Shown here: positions 25,402 through 35,218 of the stretch, piece after piece
Position numbering within the stretch: the stretch's first letter is position 1
Layout of the letters: every line of letters begins with the position of its first letter
From: an uncultured Chitinophaga sp.
GTDB taxonomy: Bacteria > Bacteroidota > Bacteroidia > Chitinophagales > Chitinophagaceae
Length of the DNA stretch: 64,000 nt
Direction of reading: 5' to 3'
Assembly: GCF_937898475.1 (NCBI RefSeq)
Contig: NZ_CALEJS010000010.1
Location: 248,001-312,000 of the forward strand
Position numbers and translations under genes: made by a program
The notes under the pieces: generated by a model
Database searches by the model: none
What the model was told of the DNA's origin: nothing
The model's input: only the letters and a program-made list of their open reading frames with translations

Positions 25402-25476
25402 AGCAATATAAAGATAAAGATTTTTTCAAATATTTCACGTTTTATTTCCAACAATACTCCTTGTAAAAATAACAAA

Positions 25477-25503
25477 CGGCAGGCCAATTATTGCGGTCTG
25501 CCG
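25477..25503 (-). terminator. Hairpin after the peroxiredoxin gene
   Basis: CGGCAGGCC (25477-25485) pairs with GGTCTGCCG (25495-25503), 9 bp with one non-Watson-Crick pair. On the minus strand it is followed by TTTGTTATTTTT, and on the plus strand by a T6 run, so it could act in both directions. Confidence 0.5.
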
Positions 25504-25527
25504 GCTGTTTTTTGAAAATTTTAACGC

Positions 25528-25998
25528 TTATTGCAATCCAGCCAAAGTTTGCTGTATCTTACTGAAATCAGGAAGGTCTTTAGCGCTTTCCAGCACTTCG
25601 GCATAACGTACCTTGCCTTCTTTGTCTATCACAAAAGCCGCGCGTTTGGAAACCCCTTTCAGGTCTAACACAAATGTGTCATAATAAGCGCCGAATGCCT
25701 GGCAAGCCTCCTTATTGAAGTCAGACAGCAGGGGGAAATTAAGGCCCTGCTCTTCCTTAAACTTGCCCAGTGTAAAGGGAGAGTCTACAGAAATGCCTAC
25801 CACGGCCGTATTCAATCCGTTATAAGTGCTCAGGCTATCCCTTACGGAGCACAGCTCTGCGGTGCACACACTGGTGAAAGCCATGGGAAAGAACAGAACC
25901 ACCAGGTTCTGGCCTTTAAAGTCTTCTAATGACACCTTATTCTTTTCGGTATCGTACAATGAGAATGCCGGTGCCTGATTGCCTACTGTTGCGCTCAT
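25528..25998 (-). CDS. Peroxiredoxin (AhpC/TSA, AhpE-like)
   Basis: A 156-residue thiol peroxidase of the redoxin superfamily. The peroxidatic cysteine lies in FFPMAFTSVCTAELCS (about residue 43), where the usual PxxxTxxC motif appears as P-M-A-F-T-S-V-C; a second Cys occurs four residues later. Other conserved segments are VGISVDSPFTLGKFKEEQGLNFPLLSD and KRAAFVIDKEGKVRYAEV. I start at ATG 25998 (MSATVGNQAPAFSLYD). A longer reading frame reaches into a region of degenerate TTAGC-type words and is rejected because the promoter -7 box lies there. It reduces hydroperoxides in the cytosol; its electron donor is not visible. Confidence 0.92.
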   Translation of the reverse strand: MSATVGNQAPAFSLYDTEKNKVSLEDFKGQNLVVLFFPMAFTSVCTAELCSVRDSLSTYNGLNTAVVGISVDSPFTLGKFKEEQGLNFPLLSDFNKEACQAFGAYYDTFVLDLKGVSKRAAFVIDKEGKVRYAEVLESAKDLPDFSKIQQTLAGLQ

Positions 25999-26003
25999 AA
26001 ATT

Positions 26004-26160
26004 TAGTCGTTAGTGGTGAGTGATGATTAGCTGCCGGCAGCCATCTTCCGGCTATCAGCAGCTGCTGTTGTTCGGAGGCCAAAGATACCTGATCTGCTTA
26101 TTAAATCCCAATAGCAACCCAGGCAATACTGACAGCAATAAATAGCTAACAGCTAACTGC
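26004..26160. repeat. Scattered TTAGC/GCTAAC words in the gap upstream of the peroxiredoxin
   Basis: AGCTAACAGCTAACTGC (26144-26160) lies against the PorP/SprF stop codon. Related, poorly matching words (GTTAGTGG, TTAGCTGCC, GGCAGCC, GGCTATCAGCAGC) occur at 26010-26065, in what would be the peroxiredoxin leader. It looks like a decayed member of the inverted word arrays. Confidence 0.4.
26080..26087 (-). promoter_or_regulatory. Promoter -7 box TATCTTTG for the peroxiredoxin gene
   Basis: Exact TAnnTTTG on the minus strand, about 80 bp upstream of ATG 25998, implying a leader of about 75 nt that contains the left-hand word cluster. Confidence 0.5.
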
Positions 26161-26163
26161 TGA

Positions 26164-27195
26164 TCAGAAGCTCGGACAGTTGGTCATTTCCAGTGTACTG
26201 TTCCGGCTGTTCAAAAAATCCTTGAACACCAGGGATATCTCAAAGCCGCCAAAGGTCTGGCTGGCGGTGCGCAGCTTGGAAATGTTGGCATCATAGCTGG
26301 CGCCCAGTTCCCAGCTGCCCATGTCCAGCTTAACGGTGGGCACAATGGCGTCGTTCCAGCGGAGGAACATGCCCCCGTAGATGCCCCGGTCAGATTCCAG
26401 GCCCTGCTCCAGCAAACCGTAGCCTATGAGTGCGCCGCCTATGAATTCCGAATAGGTGCCCTGGTGCAGCTCGTTATACTGGCCAATCACCTTTACCTTT
26501 TCTGACAGCGGCACCGTAATACCGGCGTTGATGGTGAACTTCATATCCAGCTCCACACCCGCGTCTTTATAGAACGAAACCTTGGGCCTGTTGAAATGGT
26601 ATACGGCAGCGCCCAGGAAGTAGTTAACGTTCTCGCCGATCACACTGTTATAGCTAAGACCGATACCCGCATCCAGGTAAGTATAGCCCCGCAGCGCCAG
26701 CCGGTCTTCCCCGCTGGGGGCGGTAGGATCAAACCGCCCGTTGGTATACTGGTTGTTGAAGGTGAGGTTGGCAGGGTTAAACTGCCGTTGCACCAGGCCG
26801 CCCGTTACCCCAAGAGAAAGGAAGCTGCTTTTATCAGCGCTGAGCGATTTATGAAAATTAACAGCCGGCAGCACCTGTACAGATGTGAGGCGGGAGGTCC
26901 CTGCCCTGTCGTAGGTGAGCTGCAGGCCTGCCGTTATAAAGTTGTTGCTCATACCTACAGGAAACTTCATTTCCCCGCTCACCGCCCCTGTCTGGTAGGG
27001 CACGGTAACACTGTTCCACTGGTTGCGGTATACCGCCTGCACACGTACATCGCCATTAAAAATGCCTATCAGCGCCGGATTCCGTAAGATCGGCGTTTCA
27101 TAGAACTGGGACAGGTGTATATCCTGGGCAAGGACCTGTTGGGTACAGGCGCCTGCAACAACCATTAGCAGCATGCTGCATAACAGTCTTTTCAT
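26164..27195 (-). CDS. PorP/SprF family type IX secretion system membrane protein
   Basis: A 343-residue paralog of the protein at 9563-10585: signal peptide (about 1-23, ending VLAQ), then DIHLSQFYETPILRNPALIGIFNGDVRVQAVYRNQW, the PorP/SprF start, and strand-rich barrel sequence. The same short Cys-containing tail occurs (TLEMTNCPSF versus ATLCPSF). It starts 16 bp after the stop of the 947-residue PKD/type B protein, mirroring the plus-strand operon, so it is probably the export partner of that cargo. Confidence 0.93.
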   Translation of the reverse strand: MKRLLCSMLLMVVAGACTQQVLAQDIHLSQFYETPILRNPALIGIFNGDVRVQAVYRNQWNSVTVPYQTGAVSGEMKFPVGMSNNFITAGLQLTYDRAGTSRLTSVQVLPAVNFHKSLSADKSSFLSLGVTGGLVQRQFNPANLTFNNQYTNGRFDPTAPSGEDRLALRGYTYLDAGIGLSYNSVIGENVNYFLGAAVYHFNRPKVSFYKDAGVELDMKFTINAGITVPLSEKVKVIGQYNELHQGTYSEFIGGALIGYGLLEQGLESDRGIYGGMFLRWNDAIVPTVKLDMGSWELGASYDANISKLRTASQTFGGFEISLVFKDFLNSRNSTLEMTNCPSF

Positions 27196-27211
27196 AAGGT
27201 ATGGGTTTAAA

Positions 27212-30055
27212 TTATCTTAATAATGTCACATTCCCCCTCAGTTCGAAACGTTCGTTGGTGTCGCAATAGGCTTCAATGAAATAAACATACACGTCTGCCG
27301 CCTGCGGCTGGTTTTTATAGGTGCCGTTCCATCCCGAACTGATGTCGTCAATCGCTATATTTTCACGTTTGAATACTTCCTGTCCCCAGCGGTTAAAGAT
27401 GCGGAATGATTTGATAAAACTAACGCCTTTTCCGCGCACATAAAATATATCATTTGCCCCGTCTCCGTTAGGACTGAAAGTATTAGGTATAAACACGGCT
27501 TCCTTGTCGCATACCAGCTTGATATTCACTATATCGCTCGCCTTACAGCCGTCGGTATTGGTAGCGGTAACGCTGTAGCTCATCGGCCTGCGCACCGTTG
27601 CCAGGGTATAGGGGCAGGTGGCGCAATCCAGAAATTCTGCCGGCGACCATAACACGCTTTCAATATCGGCGCTGCCGGTGGCATTCAGGGTTACCACGGA
27701 TCCGGTGGTCACGGTTTGATCCGGACCTGCATCCACGGTAGGAAGTAGTTTCACCCGGATGTTCACCTGCGCTGTTTGTGCGGGGCAGCTGGCATCATTC
27801 GTGCCCGTAACAGTATAGGTAATGTCCTGTGGCGTAGTGCTCACCGGGTTGGCAACGTTCACCGCGCTCAGATGGGTGGCCGGGCTCCAGCTGTAATTAG
27901 CAGCTCCTGTGGCCCACAGCTGTACCGGGCTTCCGGCGCAGATGGCGGTATCCGGCTGTATGGCCAGTTGTACCTGGGGTACCACCCTTACTGTGACAGA
28001 ATCACTTACAGCACAGCCGGCGGCATTGGTAGCCGTTACAAAGTATTTGGTATCCACCAGTGGCGACGCAGCAGGCGAAGCGCAGGTAAGACAACTGAGG
28101 TTGACATTGGGCGTCCAGAGCAAATTGCCGTCAGTCTGCGTTTGCAGGGTAACGTCATCACCTTCACAGATGCGGTAACTGCGGTTAGCCACTGCCAGGT
28201 AGGGAACCGGGTTTACGGTAATGGCGGTGCTGATGGAATCTTTACAATTACGTGCATCTGTTACTACCAGTTTTACATTGTAAACGCCTGCTGTTGCATA
28301 CGTAGTGGGCGGGGGTGTTTGAGCAGCGGCGGTTCCGCCGTTGCCCATAGACCACTGCCAGCTGGTAAGCGGTATATTGGGCCAGGGCTGAGAGGCGTCA
28401 GTAAAACTTACTGCTTGTCCCGCGCAGGGATGCCCCACATTGAAATCCGCCAGTGGCGCCAGTATGGTAATGTGATTTTGTTTCACTACAGTATCGTTGC
28501 AATAAACAGCGGGATCCTTATAGAAGATGATCAGTGTATCCGTGAACGTGCCCGTCTGGTGATAGGCTTTCTCCACATCAGTACCCGTGACATCCTGGCG
28601 GGAATCATCGCCAAAGCGCCAGCTGTAATGCTGCACCAGTTGTGAAGGTACATTCAGTACGCCGTAACCGATATTGCTGCCGCGGCAGATGGCGCTGATA
28701 CCGGTGCTGAAATCCGGGTTAAAGTAAGACACCGTCTGGAAGTCGCTGCTCTGGCAGGCGCCACTGGTTTCTCTTACCGTCAGGCGTACGGTATAGTTAC
28801 CTGGTTGTGTGAAGCTATGCACGGCATCCCGGGTATATACCAGGGGGCTGCCATCGCCAAAGTCCCATTCATAACTTACCCCTGTAGCGGTGGCAGATGT
28901 ATTGGTAAAGCTGAACTGCTGACGGTTGCCACAGCTGCGGGTATAAGTGAAATGCGCCGCAGGCCCGGTGATCTGCACATTAACCGGTGTGGCGGCAGTA
29001 TAGCAGCCATTCCGCCCGGCCCTCATTTGTACGCTGATGTTGCCATTGCTTTGAAAGGCGTGGGTAATATCGTTGGAGGGGCCTTCCTGTGTGGTGCCAT
29101 CCCCAAAATCCCAGCTGTAGCTGTCCGCATTGGTGGCAGTAGCCAGCAGCCTTACGGGAGTACCTGCGCAGGCGGCGCCCGGGGTAGCGGTAAAGCTTAC
29201 ATTGGCGGGAGGCGTACCCGCACGCACTAACTGACCCGCGGTAACGGAGGCCGTACATCCCTGCTGGGTGGTAACGGTAACGGTTACGTTGTAAGCGCCT
29301 GGCGCGTTATAAAGATGCGTTACGCCGGATGCTGCAGTGGTTTGTGTATGGCCATCACCAAAGTTCCAGCTGTACTGAGACACCGGGTCACTATTGGGCG
29401 TGGTGACGGCTGCTGTCAGCGAGGCGTTGACAGGCGCGCAACCGGTAATATTGGTGCCGCTCACCTCGATGGCGGGAACGGCTATGTTGATGAGCGAAGA
29501 TTTTGTTAAGCTTTGCGTACAGCCAAAAGCGTTGGTCACGGTCAGTGTTACACTATAGTTACCCGGCCTGGTGTACATATGTTGTACGGAGCCGTTATTG
29601 GTGGTCAGGCTGCTGCCATCGCCAAAGTCCCATTGCCGTACGGCTGCTCCGGTTGTAAGGTCTGTAAAGGTAGCATTGAAAGGCTTGCAGCTGGTGGTGG
29701 CATCCACCGTAAAATCTACTGCAGGGGAGGGGTTGATGGTGATCTCCCTCCAATACTGACTGCTACCGGTGGGATACTGCACCGTCAGGGTAACCCGGTA
29801 AGTACCCGGTTGTGTATAACTGGCTTCTGCATTGGCGGTATAAGCCACGCTTCCGTTGCCCAGGTCCCAGGTATAGGCTATCGGGAATCCGGTACTGGTG
29901 TTCTGGAATGCAATGGTAGCAGGGGTACAGAGGCTGGAGGGGGTAGCGGTATACGTGAAATTAGCCTGCTGGCCGCAGACAGGAGCGCTGAACAGTACGG
30001 ATAAAAGCAGTATTGGCGGTATAGCCAGTAGGTTTATAGGCACTCGGCTTTTCAT
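27212..30055 (-). CDS. PKD-repeat protein with T9SS type B (gliding-associated) C-terminal domain
   Basis: A 947-residue secreted protein. Signal peptide about residues 1-28 (ending VCGQ). Seven PKD-type repeats are recognised by W-D/N/S-FGDG-like cores (e.g. WDLGNGS, WDFGDGSS, WNFGDGHT, WDFGDGTT, WRFGDDSR, WSMGNGG), alternating with Cys pairs. Ig-like segments follow (VNPVPYLAVANRSYRICEGDDVTLQT, ...DAGPDQTVTTGSVVTLNATGSA). The gliding-associated C-terminal domain starts at about 855 (PNTFSPNGDGANDIFYVRGKG ... IFNRWGQEVF ... GNVTLLR). I start at ATG 30055, where the signal peptide begins, and reject an in-frame start 33 bp upstream. It is likely an adhesin or matrix-type surface protein exported with the PorP/SprF protein encoded 16 bp downstream. 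Confidence 0.9.
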   Translation of the reverse strand: MKSRVPINLLAIPPILLLSVLFSAPVCGQQANFTYTATPSSLCTPATIAFQNTSTGFPIAYTWDLGNGSVAYTANAEASYTQPGTYRVTLTVQYPTGSSQYWREITINPSPAVDFTVDATTSCKPFNATFTDLTTGAAVRQWDFGDGSSLTTNNGSVQHMYTRPGNYSVTLTVTNAFGCTQSLTKSSLINIAVPAIEVSGTNITGCAPVNASLTAAVTTPNSDPVSQYSWNFGDGHTQTTAASGVTHLYNAPGAYNVTVTVTTQQGCTASVTAGQLVRAGTPPANVSFTATPGAACAGTPVRLLATATNADSYSWDFGDGTTQEGPSNDITHAFQSNGNISVQMRAGRNGCYTAATPVNVQITGPAAHFTYTRSCGNRQQFSFTNTSATATGVSYEWDFGDGSPLVYTRDAVHSFTQPGNYTVRLTVRETSGACQSSDFQTVSYFNPDFSTGISAICRGSNIGYGVLNVPSQLVQHYSWRFGDDSRQDVTGTDVEKAYHQTGTFTDTLIIFYKDPAVYCNDTVVKQNHITILAPLADFNVGHPCAGQAVSFTDASQPWPNIPLTSWQWSMGNGGTAAAQTPPPTTYATAGVYNVKLVVTDARNCKDSISTAITVNPVPYLAVANRSYRICEGDDVTLQTQTDGNLLWTPNVNLSCLTCASPAASPLVDTKYFVTATNAAGCAVSDSVTVRVVPQVQLAIQPDTAICAGSPVQLWATGAANYSWSPATHLSAVNVANPVSTTPQDITYTVTGTNDASCPAQTAQVNIRVKLLPTVDAGPDQTVTTGSVVTLNATGSADIESVLWSPAEFLDCATCPYTLATVRRPMSYSVTATNTDGCKASDIVNIKLVCDKEAVFIPNTFSPNGDGANDIFYVRGKGVSFIKSFRIFNRWGQEVFKRENIAIDDISSGWNGTYKNQPQAADVYVYFIEAYCDTNERFELRGNVTLLR

Positions 30056-30104
30056 AGGTATAGTTATGGCCTGATAATTATACCACAAATTAACGGAAAA
30101 TTTA

Positions 30105-30209
30105 ATAAATAGCAGTTGGCGGCTAATTGTTAGCCGTTAGTAAACAAAGCGAAGATCATTTTCGCCTCCATCACTAACGGCTAACAGCTAACTGCCAACT
30201 GCTATTTAT
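30105..30209. repeat. Long inverted array of GTTAGC/GCTAAC words
   Basis: Arms 30105-30141 and 30173-30209 (37 bp each, 31-nt spacer) are composed of GCAGTTGGC, GGCTAA, GTTAGCC and GTTAGT-type words. Within the inner 35 positions 31 pair perfectly, and the other four differ by transitions. The spacer itself contains GCGAA/TTCGC, so the whole folds as a long hairpin with a structured loop. It fills the gap between the two minus-strand PKD genes, starting 3 bp from the stop of the upstream one, without a T-tract. Confidence 0.88.
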
Positions 30210-30212
30210 CTG

Positions 30213-33200
30213 CTATCTGAGCACCGTCACATTTCCCTTCATCGTAAACGTCTCATTCGAATCGCACACCAGCTCTGCATAGTAAATGAACACATCGGGG
30301 TTCACAGGAATGCCCTGGAACTTACCGTCCCAACCGCTGGTGGGGTCATCGGTGCTCAGGTTGCTGCGTTCGAATACCAGTTGTCCCCAGCGGTTGAATA
30401 TCCTGAACACTTTAACGTTCCGCACGCCGCGGCCACGGATGTAAAAGATGTCGTTCTGCCCGTCTCCGTTGGGCGTAAAGGTGTTAGGCAGGAATATGGA
30501 GCTGGATTCGCATACCAGCCTGATATTCAGACCATCTGTGGCTGTACAGCCGTACTGGTTGGTAACGGTGGCGAAATAATTGATGTTGGACCTTGGCAAA
30601 ACCAGCGGCGTTTCACAGTCTATACAGCTGAGCCCTTCGGCAGGCCTCCACTGTATGCTGGTCACATCTGTGCTTAATACCGGCTGCAGGCGTACTTCAG
30701 ACCCGGTGGCTACTACCAGGTCCGGGCCTACATTGATCTCAGGAGATGGATGTACCGTCACAACCGCAATGGCGGTATCGGTAAAGCAGGCATCATTGCC
30801 ATAGCCTATTACCTGGTAGGTGGTCGTGTTTTCCGGACCGGCAATCGGGTTATTAATATCAGCACGGTTCAGTCCTGTTTCGGGTATCCATCTGTAGGTC
30901 ACGGCGCCGCCCGCGTTCAGCTGTACCTTGTTGCCGTGGCAGATAGATACATCAGTGGTGTTTACTTCGAAACGGCGGCTAACGGTGATGGATATATCTG
31001 CTTCACGCATACAGCCAAAGGCATTCTGCGCTATCACGTGATAGGTGGTGTCCCGGTCAGGTGTAATCTCGGGTGTGGTGCTGCGCGGGTCAGAAATATT
31101 GTAGTCGGTCCAGGTAACCTGCGTGCCTGCGTCTACGTTAGCCTGCAGTTGCAGCGGGCTCCCTTCGCACACAACCGCCTGTTTGGGTGTTGGGTCCAGC
31201 AGCGGATAAGGACGTACCTGGATGGTGCTGCCGGCGGTATCAGGACAGGTGCCATCGCCATTGCTGATGGTCAGCACCACAGGAATATCACCGGGCGTTT
31301 CAAAAGTAAGGGCAGGCGGTGTAGTCACATCGTACAGATCCTGTCCCACTCTCCAGTGCCATTGGGTACCAGCCAGCTGTTTACGCTCACGTCCCTGTAG
31401 TTGTACCTCGCCACCGGCGCAAAGCGGTGTCAGTGGCAATATCTCCGCCTCTGGCTGGGGCGACACCACAGCCGGTAGTGTAATGGTATCCGTACATCCC
31501 AGGGAGCTGGTTACCAGCAGGTGTACCTGGTAAACCCCTGTCTGCGTATAAAAGAAGCGTGGGTTACGGCCGGTGGCAATATCGTCTGTTCTACCCGGTA
31601 CACCAAAATCCCACTGGTAGGTCATGGCTTCGCCCAGCTGATCCAGGGTAACGCTGCTGCTGTTATCCATGAAGTAGATAAAGCCACTGTCGCAGGCCGC
31701 CGCATTATCCATCGTAAAGCGGGCCGTTACCTTATCTGCCACGATGGTGTCATTACCCAGCGCAGGTACCTGGCAGCCTTTGGCGTCTTCCAGGATCACC
31801 CTGGGGTAGTAGATGCCTTCTTTCGGATAGGTATAATCGGTAGTCGGTGTAGTGGTGGTTACCAGGTGACCATCGTCAAAGTCCCAGATATATTTTACGG
31901 CGTTGGTGCTCGTAGCGCTCATGCTGATGTGCAGGGGCATACATCCTTTGGTAGGAGTGGCAGACTGCCTGCCGTCAGGGCCGTCTATGAAGATGTCCAT
32001 GGTGGTATCTACCGCGCATCCACCGGCGGTGCTAACGGTAAGGGTTACGGTATAGGTGCCCGGGCGACTGTAAGCATGGCTGGGTGATTCCAGCGGAGAG
32101 GTGCTGCCGTCACCAAATTGCCAGGCCACTTCGTCATAGTCTGAAGAGCCGTTGGTAAACGGCACCAGTACGGGCGGACAAGGCGCAATGTCATCGGGCA
32201 CAGTAAACGCGGCCTGCGGGTTGCGTACGGTAATAAAATGCAAAGCCTCCTGGCTGGCCATACAGCCGTCACTATCGGTTACCGTCAGCTTGATGGTATA
32301 AACGCCGGGCGCCGTGTAAGTATGTTGCGGAGCGGCTTCGGTGCTAACGCCGCCATCGCCGAAGCTCCAGTCAAAAGTAAGGTTGTTGCCGATGGAGTTG
32401 TTGGAGAAACCAAAAGCTTTCTGCAGGCAGGCTTCCTGCTGTGGTACCACGATCGATGCATTTACCACATTCACATTCACGTTCCTGGTAACACTTGAAG
32501 TGCAGCCAAACTGGTCTGTTACCGTCAGCCTTACGGGGTAACCCGTCATGTTCGGGAAAGTGTGCGGGTAACCCACCGGCTGCGTGGTAAGTGTATCCGG
32601 CTGGCTGCCATCGCCAAAGTTCCATATCCAGGAAGTGATGACGGTGGTAGGAAAGGCGGGAACGGAAGCATCTGTAAAGGTGAAAGGCGTTTCCCTGCAA
32701 TTACCGGTGAAGGTAAAATTGGCCGTAATGCCGTTGATGGTAACGGCAACGGTGTTGGACACCGTCTGGCAGCCGTTCAGGTCTTCTATGGTCACTACAA
32801 CGTTAAAGTTGCCGGGCGTATTATAGGTGTGATTGTATACAGCATCCGGGTCAAAATCGGCAGCGTCAATGGTTTGCACGGTACCATCCCCGAAGTCCCA
32901 GCGGTAAAACCGGATCAGGTTGTTGTGGATGGTGTCTGCATTGGTGATGGTAAAGCCGATAGCATTGCCGGCGCAAACGGCGGGCGCTGTAGGGGCGATA
33001 GCCACCTTTTCGTCGATGATCAGTACCTGCTGTGTTGTGGTGGAGGTACAGCTGCCATTGTCTACCGTAAGCCTTACCGTATAGGTACCTGCTGCTGCAT
33101 ACGTGTGTAAAGGCGACTGCAGGGTAGAGGTGTTGCCATCCCCGAAGTCCCACAGCCAGCTCCTGGATACGCTGGCGCCAAAGTCAGACTGGTCATTGAA

Positions 33201-35108
33201 CTGGCGGTCGTATTTGTTCACACAGTCGGGCAGCACGGTGAACCTGGCCACCGGCGGGTATATTTCAATGAGCATGGGTTTAACCAGGGTAGACGGACAG
33301 CCGTTGTTGAACACAGTCAGTATTACATCATGCTGGCCTATCTGGTTAAACTGGTGGGCAGGATTCTCTGCCGTTTCAGTAGAGCCGTCCTGCGGGAACT
33401 GCCATAGCCATTCATCGCCCGGCGGAACAGACCTGTTGATGAAGTGGAAGATGTCCGGCTGACAGCCCCTGGTTTTATCCACCTCGAAATCAACAACTGA
33501 TCTGAAACCGGCTTCTATTACAGCGGTAGCCGTAGCAGTACAGCCGCTCTGTGTGACGATCTCCAGCGTTACGGTAAAGTCTCCCTGGGTAGTCCAGGTA
33601 TGGCTGGGTCTTTCCAGGTTGGAAGTAGTGCCATCGCCGAAATTCCAGTTATAACCTACCACCGGGTCTATGCTCACAACGGTGGGTATGAAATTGGAGC
33701 TGAAGGGAACACACCCGCGGGGCGTATCTACAAAAAAGGTAACTGTAGGTTCCTGTATCTGTATATAATCCGGTTTTGTAATGTTCACGCTACAACCGGC
33801 AGCATTGGATGCCTGAAGGCTCACGGTATAATTACCCTGGGCAGCATAACTGTGGCTCACGGTTTGCCCGCTGCCGGTGGCGCCATCGCCAAAGTTCCAG
33901 GTCCAGGTGGTAGCGCCTGTCGTTTGTGCGTTGAAGTTAACGATGGTGGGCACCCGGCAGGATATGGCGGGAGTGCCCGTAAAATCAGCGGTGGGCAGCG
34001 GGTTTACGCGAATGGTCCTGGTGATGGTTTCCTGGCAGCCACCGGTTCCGGTAGCCGTCATGGTGATGGGATAATCGCCGGGCTGCGTAAAGGTATGTGT
34101 GATGTTAACGCCGTATTGTGTGCTGCCATCCGGGAAATCCCAGCGAGCCGTTTGTGGCGCAGGAGTAGTTCTGTTCTCCAGTGTCAGCGGCTGGTTTACA
34201 CAAACGTTGCCGACAGCGGCAAAATCGGGCACCATCCGCACGATCTGGATATAATTCGTTTCAGTCAGTGTCTGGCTGCATCCGCCTGCTGCGGTGGCAG
34301 TCAGGCGTACGGTAAACTGACCTTCCGTTGTATAGGTATGCTGTGGCGTTGCATCGGTACTGGTGGCGCCGTCCCCAAAATCCCAGAGGTAGGTCATGGC
34401 CGAGCCATTGGGCGAGGTGCTGGTGTTGGAGAAGTTGACGGTCAGCGGGGCGGTACAGCTGCTGCGAACATCGGCAGCAAATCGTACAACAGGCGGTTCC
34501 TGGATGTTGATCTGCCTGGTGGTGCCATTCGTACAACCGTGACTGTTAACAACGATCACAGAGGTGGTCTGGTTGCCGCTCAAGGTATAGGTATGAGTAG
34601 CCGTAGGCCCGGTACCGTTAGTGCCGTCGCCAAAGTCCCAGGTAATGCTGGTAATGGAGCCGTCTCCCGGGGCGCTTTGGTCGGTAAAAGTCACTGCCAG
34701 GGGGGTACATCCTCCCGGTACGGAGGTGCTGAAGGCGGGAATGGGTTTCCGGTACACGGTAACATCTTTTTCCCTTGTTACAACCGCGCCATCGGGATAG
34801 GTAACGGTTAAGGTGATTTTGTAAACACCGGCGTTGTTAAAGATCCTTCCGGGGTTAGGGTCAGATACATCTGCGCCTACGCTGAAGCTCCAGTTCACGG
34901 TACTGTAACCGGGATCAGAGAGGTTGGTGAATTGTACGGCCAGTGGTTCGCAGCCGTTCCACCGGTCGGCATCAAAATCCACGTGATGGGTTTGGGCAAC
35001 AGCTGGTAAAATGTGGCATAATAAGATGGATACCAGGAAGGTGGAGCGTCGCAAAAGTTGCTTCCATTGGGCAGACCAATGACGACATAGGTGTAGTTGG
35101 CATTTCAT
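30213..35108 (-). CDS. Giant PKD-repeat protein with T9SS type B (gliding-associated) C-terminal domain
   Basis: A 1631-residue secreted protein, the largest in the window. After an N-terminal signal (hydrophobic core about residues 22-38, ending AVAQ, with an unusually long basic n-region) come about 14-15 PKD-type modules. These are marked by WDFGDG/WNFGDG/WQFGDG/WSFGDG-like cores, several degenerate (WDFPDGST, WQFPQDGS, WDFDDGH, WDFGVPG), each with paired cysteines. Ig-like segments follow (VNTTDVSICHGNKVQLNAGG; NVGPDLVVATGSEVRLQP). The type B C-terminal domain starts at about 1540 (PNTFTPNGDGQNDIFYIRGRG ... IFNRWGQLVFERS ... GNVTVLR). Its repeats act as stalks in adhesins generally. It shares the last 300 residues' layout with the next gene downstream, suggesting duplication, and is separated from it by the 30.1 kb inverted repeat. 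Confidence 0.92.
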   Translation of the reverse strand: MKCQLHLCRHWSAQWKQLLRRSTFLVSILLCHILPAVAQTHHVDFDADRWNGCEPLAVQFTNLSDPGYSTVNWSFSVGADVSDPNPGRIFNNAGVYKITLTVTYPDGAVVTREKDVTVYRKPIPAFSTSVPGGCTPLAVTFTDQSAPGDGSITSITWDFGDGTNGTGPTATHTYTLSGNQTTSVIVVNSHGCTNGTTRQINIQEPPVVRFAADVRSSCTAPLTVNFSNTSTSPNGSAMTYLWDFGDGATSTDATPQHTYTTEGQFTVRLTATAAGGCSQTLTETNYIQIVRMVPDFAAVGNVCVNQPLTLENRTTPAPQTARWDFPDGSTQYGVNITHTFTQPGDYPITMTATGTGGCQETITRTIRVNPLPTADFTGTPAISCRVPTIVNFNAQTTGATTWTWNFGDGATGSGQTVSHSYAAQGNYTVSLQASNAAGCSVNITKPDYIQIQEPTVTFFVDTPRGCVPFSSNFIPTVVSIDPVVGYNWNFGDGTTSNLERPSHTWTTQGDFTVTLEIVTQSGCTATATAVIEAGFRSVVDFEVDKTRGCQPDIFHFINRSVPPGDEWLWQFPQDGSTETAENPAHQFNQIGQHDVILTVFNNGCPSTLVKPMLIEIYPPVARFTVLPDCVNKYDRQFNDQSDFGASVSRSWLWDFGDGNTSTLQSPLHTYAAAGTYTVRLTVDNGSCTSTTTQQVLIIDEKVAIAPTAPAVCAGNAIGFTITNADTIHNNLIRFYRWDFGDGTVQTIDAADFDPDAVYNHTYNTPGNFNVVVTIEDLNGCQTVSNTVAVTINGITANFTFTGNCRETPFTFTDASVPAFPTTVITSWIWNFGDGSQPDTLTTQPVGYPHTFPNMTGYPVRLTVTDQFGCTSSVTRNVNVNVVNASIVVPQQEACLQKAFGFSNNSIGNNLTFDWSFGDGGVSTEAAPQHTYTAPGVYTIKLTVTDSDGCMASQEALHFITVRNPQAAFTVPDDIAPCPPVLVPFTNGSSDYDEVAWQFGDGSTSPLESPSHAYSRPGTYTVTLTVSTAGGCAVDTTMDIFIDGPDGRQSATPTKGCMPLHISMSATSTNAVKYIWDFDDGHLVTTTTPTTDYTYPKEGIYYPRVILEDAKGCQVPALGNDTIVADKVTARFTMDNAAACDSGFIYFMDNSSSVTLDQLGEAMTYQWDFGVPGRTDDIATGRNPRFFYTQTGVYQVHLLVTSSLGCTDTITLPAVVSPQPEAEILPLTPLCAGGEVQLQGRERKQLAGTQWHWRVGQDLYDVTTPPALTFETPGDIPVVLTISNGDGTCPDTAGSTIQVRPYPLLDPTPKQAVVCEGSPLQLQANVDAGTQVTWTDYNISDPRSTTPEITPDRDTTYHVIAQNAFGCMREADISITVSRRFEVNTTDVSICHGNKVQLNAGGAVTYRWIPETGLNRADINNPIAGPENTTTYQVIGYGNDACFTDTAIAVVTVHPSPEINVGPDLVVATGSEVRLQPVLSTDVTSIQWRPAEGLSCIDCETPLVLPRSNINYFATVTNQYGCTATDGLNIRLVCESSSIFLPNTFTPNGDGQNDIFYIRGRGVRNVKVFRIFNRWGQLVFERSNLSTDDPTSGWDGKFQGIPVNPDVFIYYAELVCDSNETFTMKGNVTVLR

Positions 35109-35218
35109 GGTTATGGCAATAGGTATATCGGTATATCCTGTCTACTTTTTCTGATTTTCGTCCCCGCCGGTCAGCTATAAAGTATAGGCATAAAAACAGG
35201 AATAAAAGTAAGCATTTT

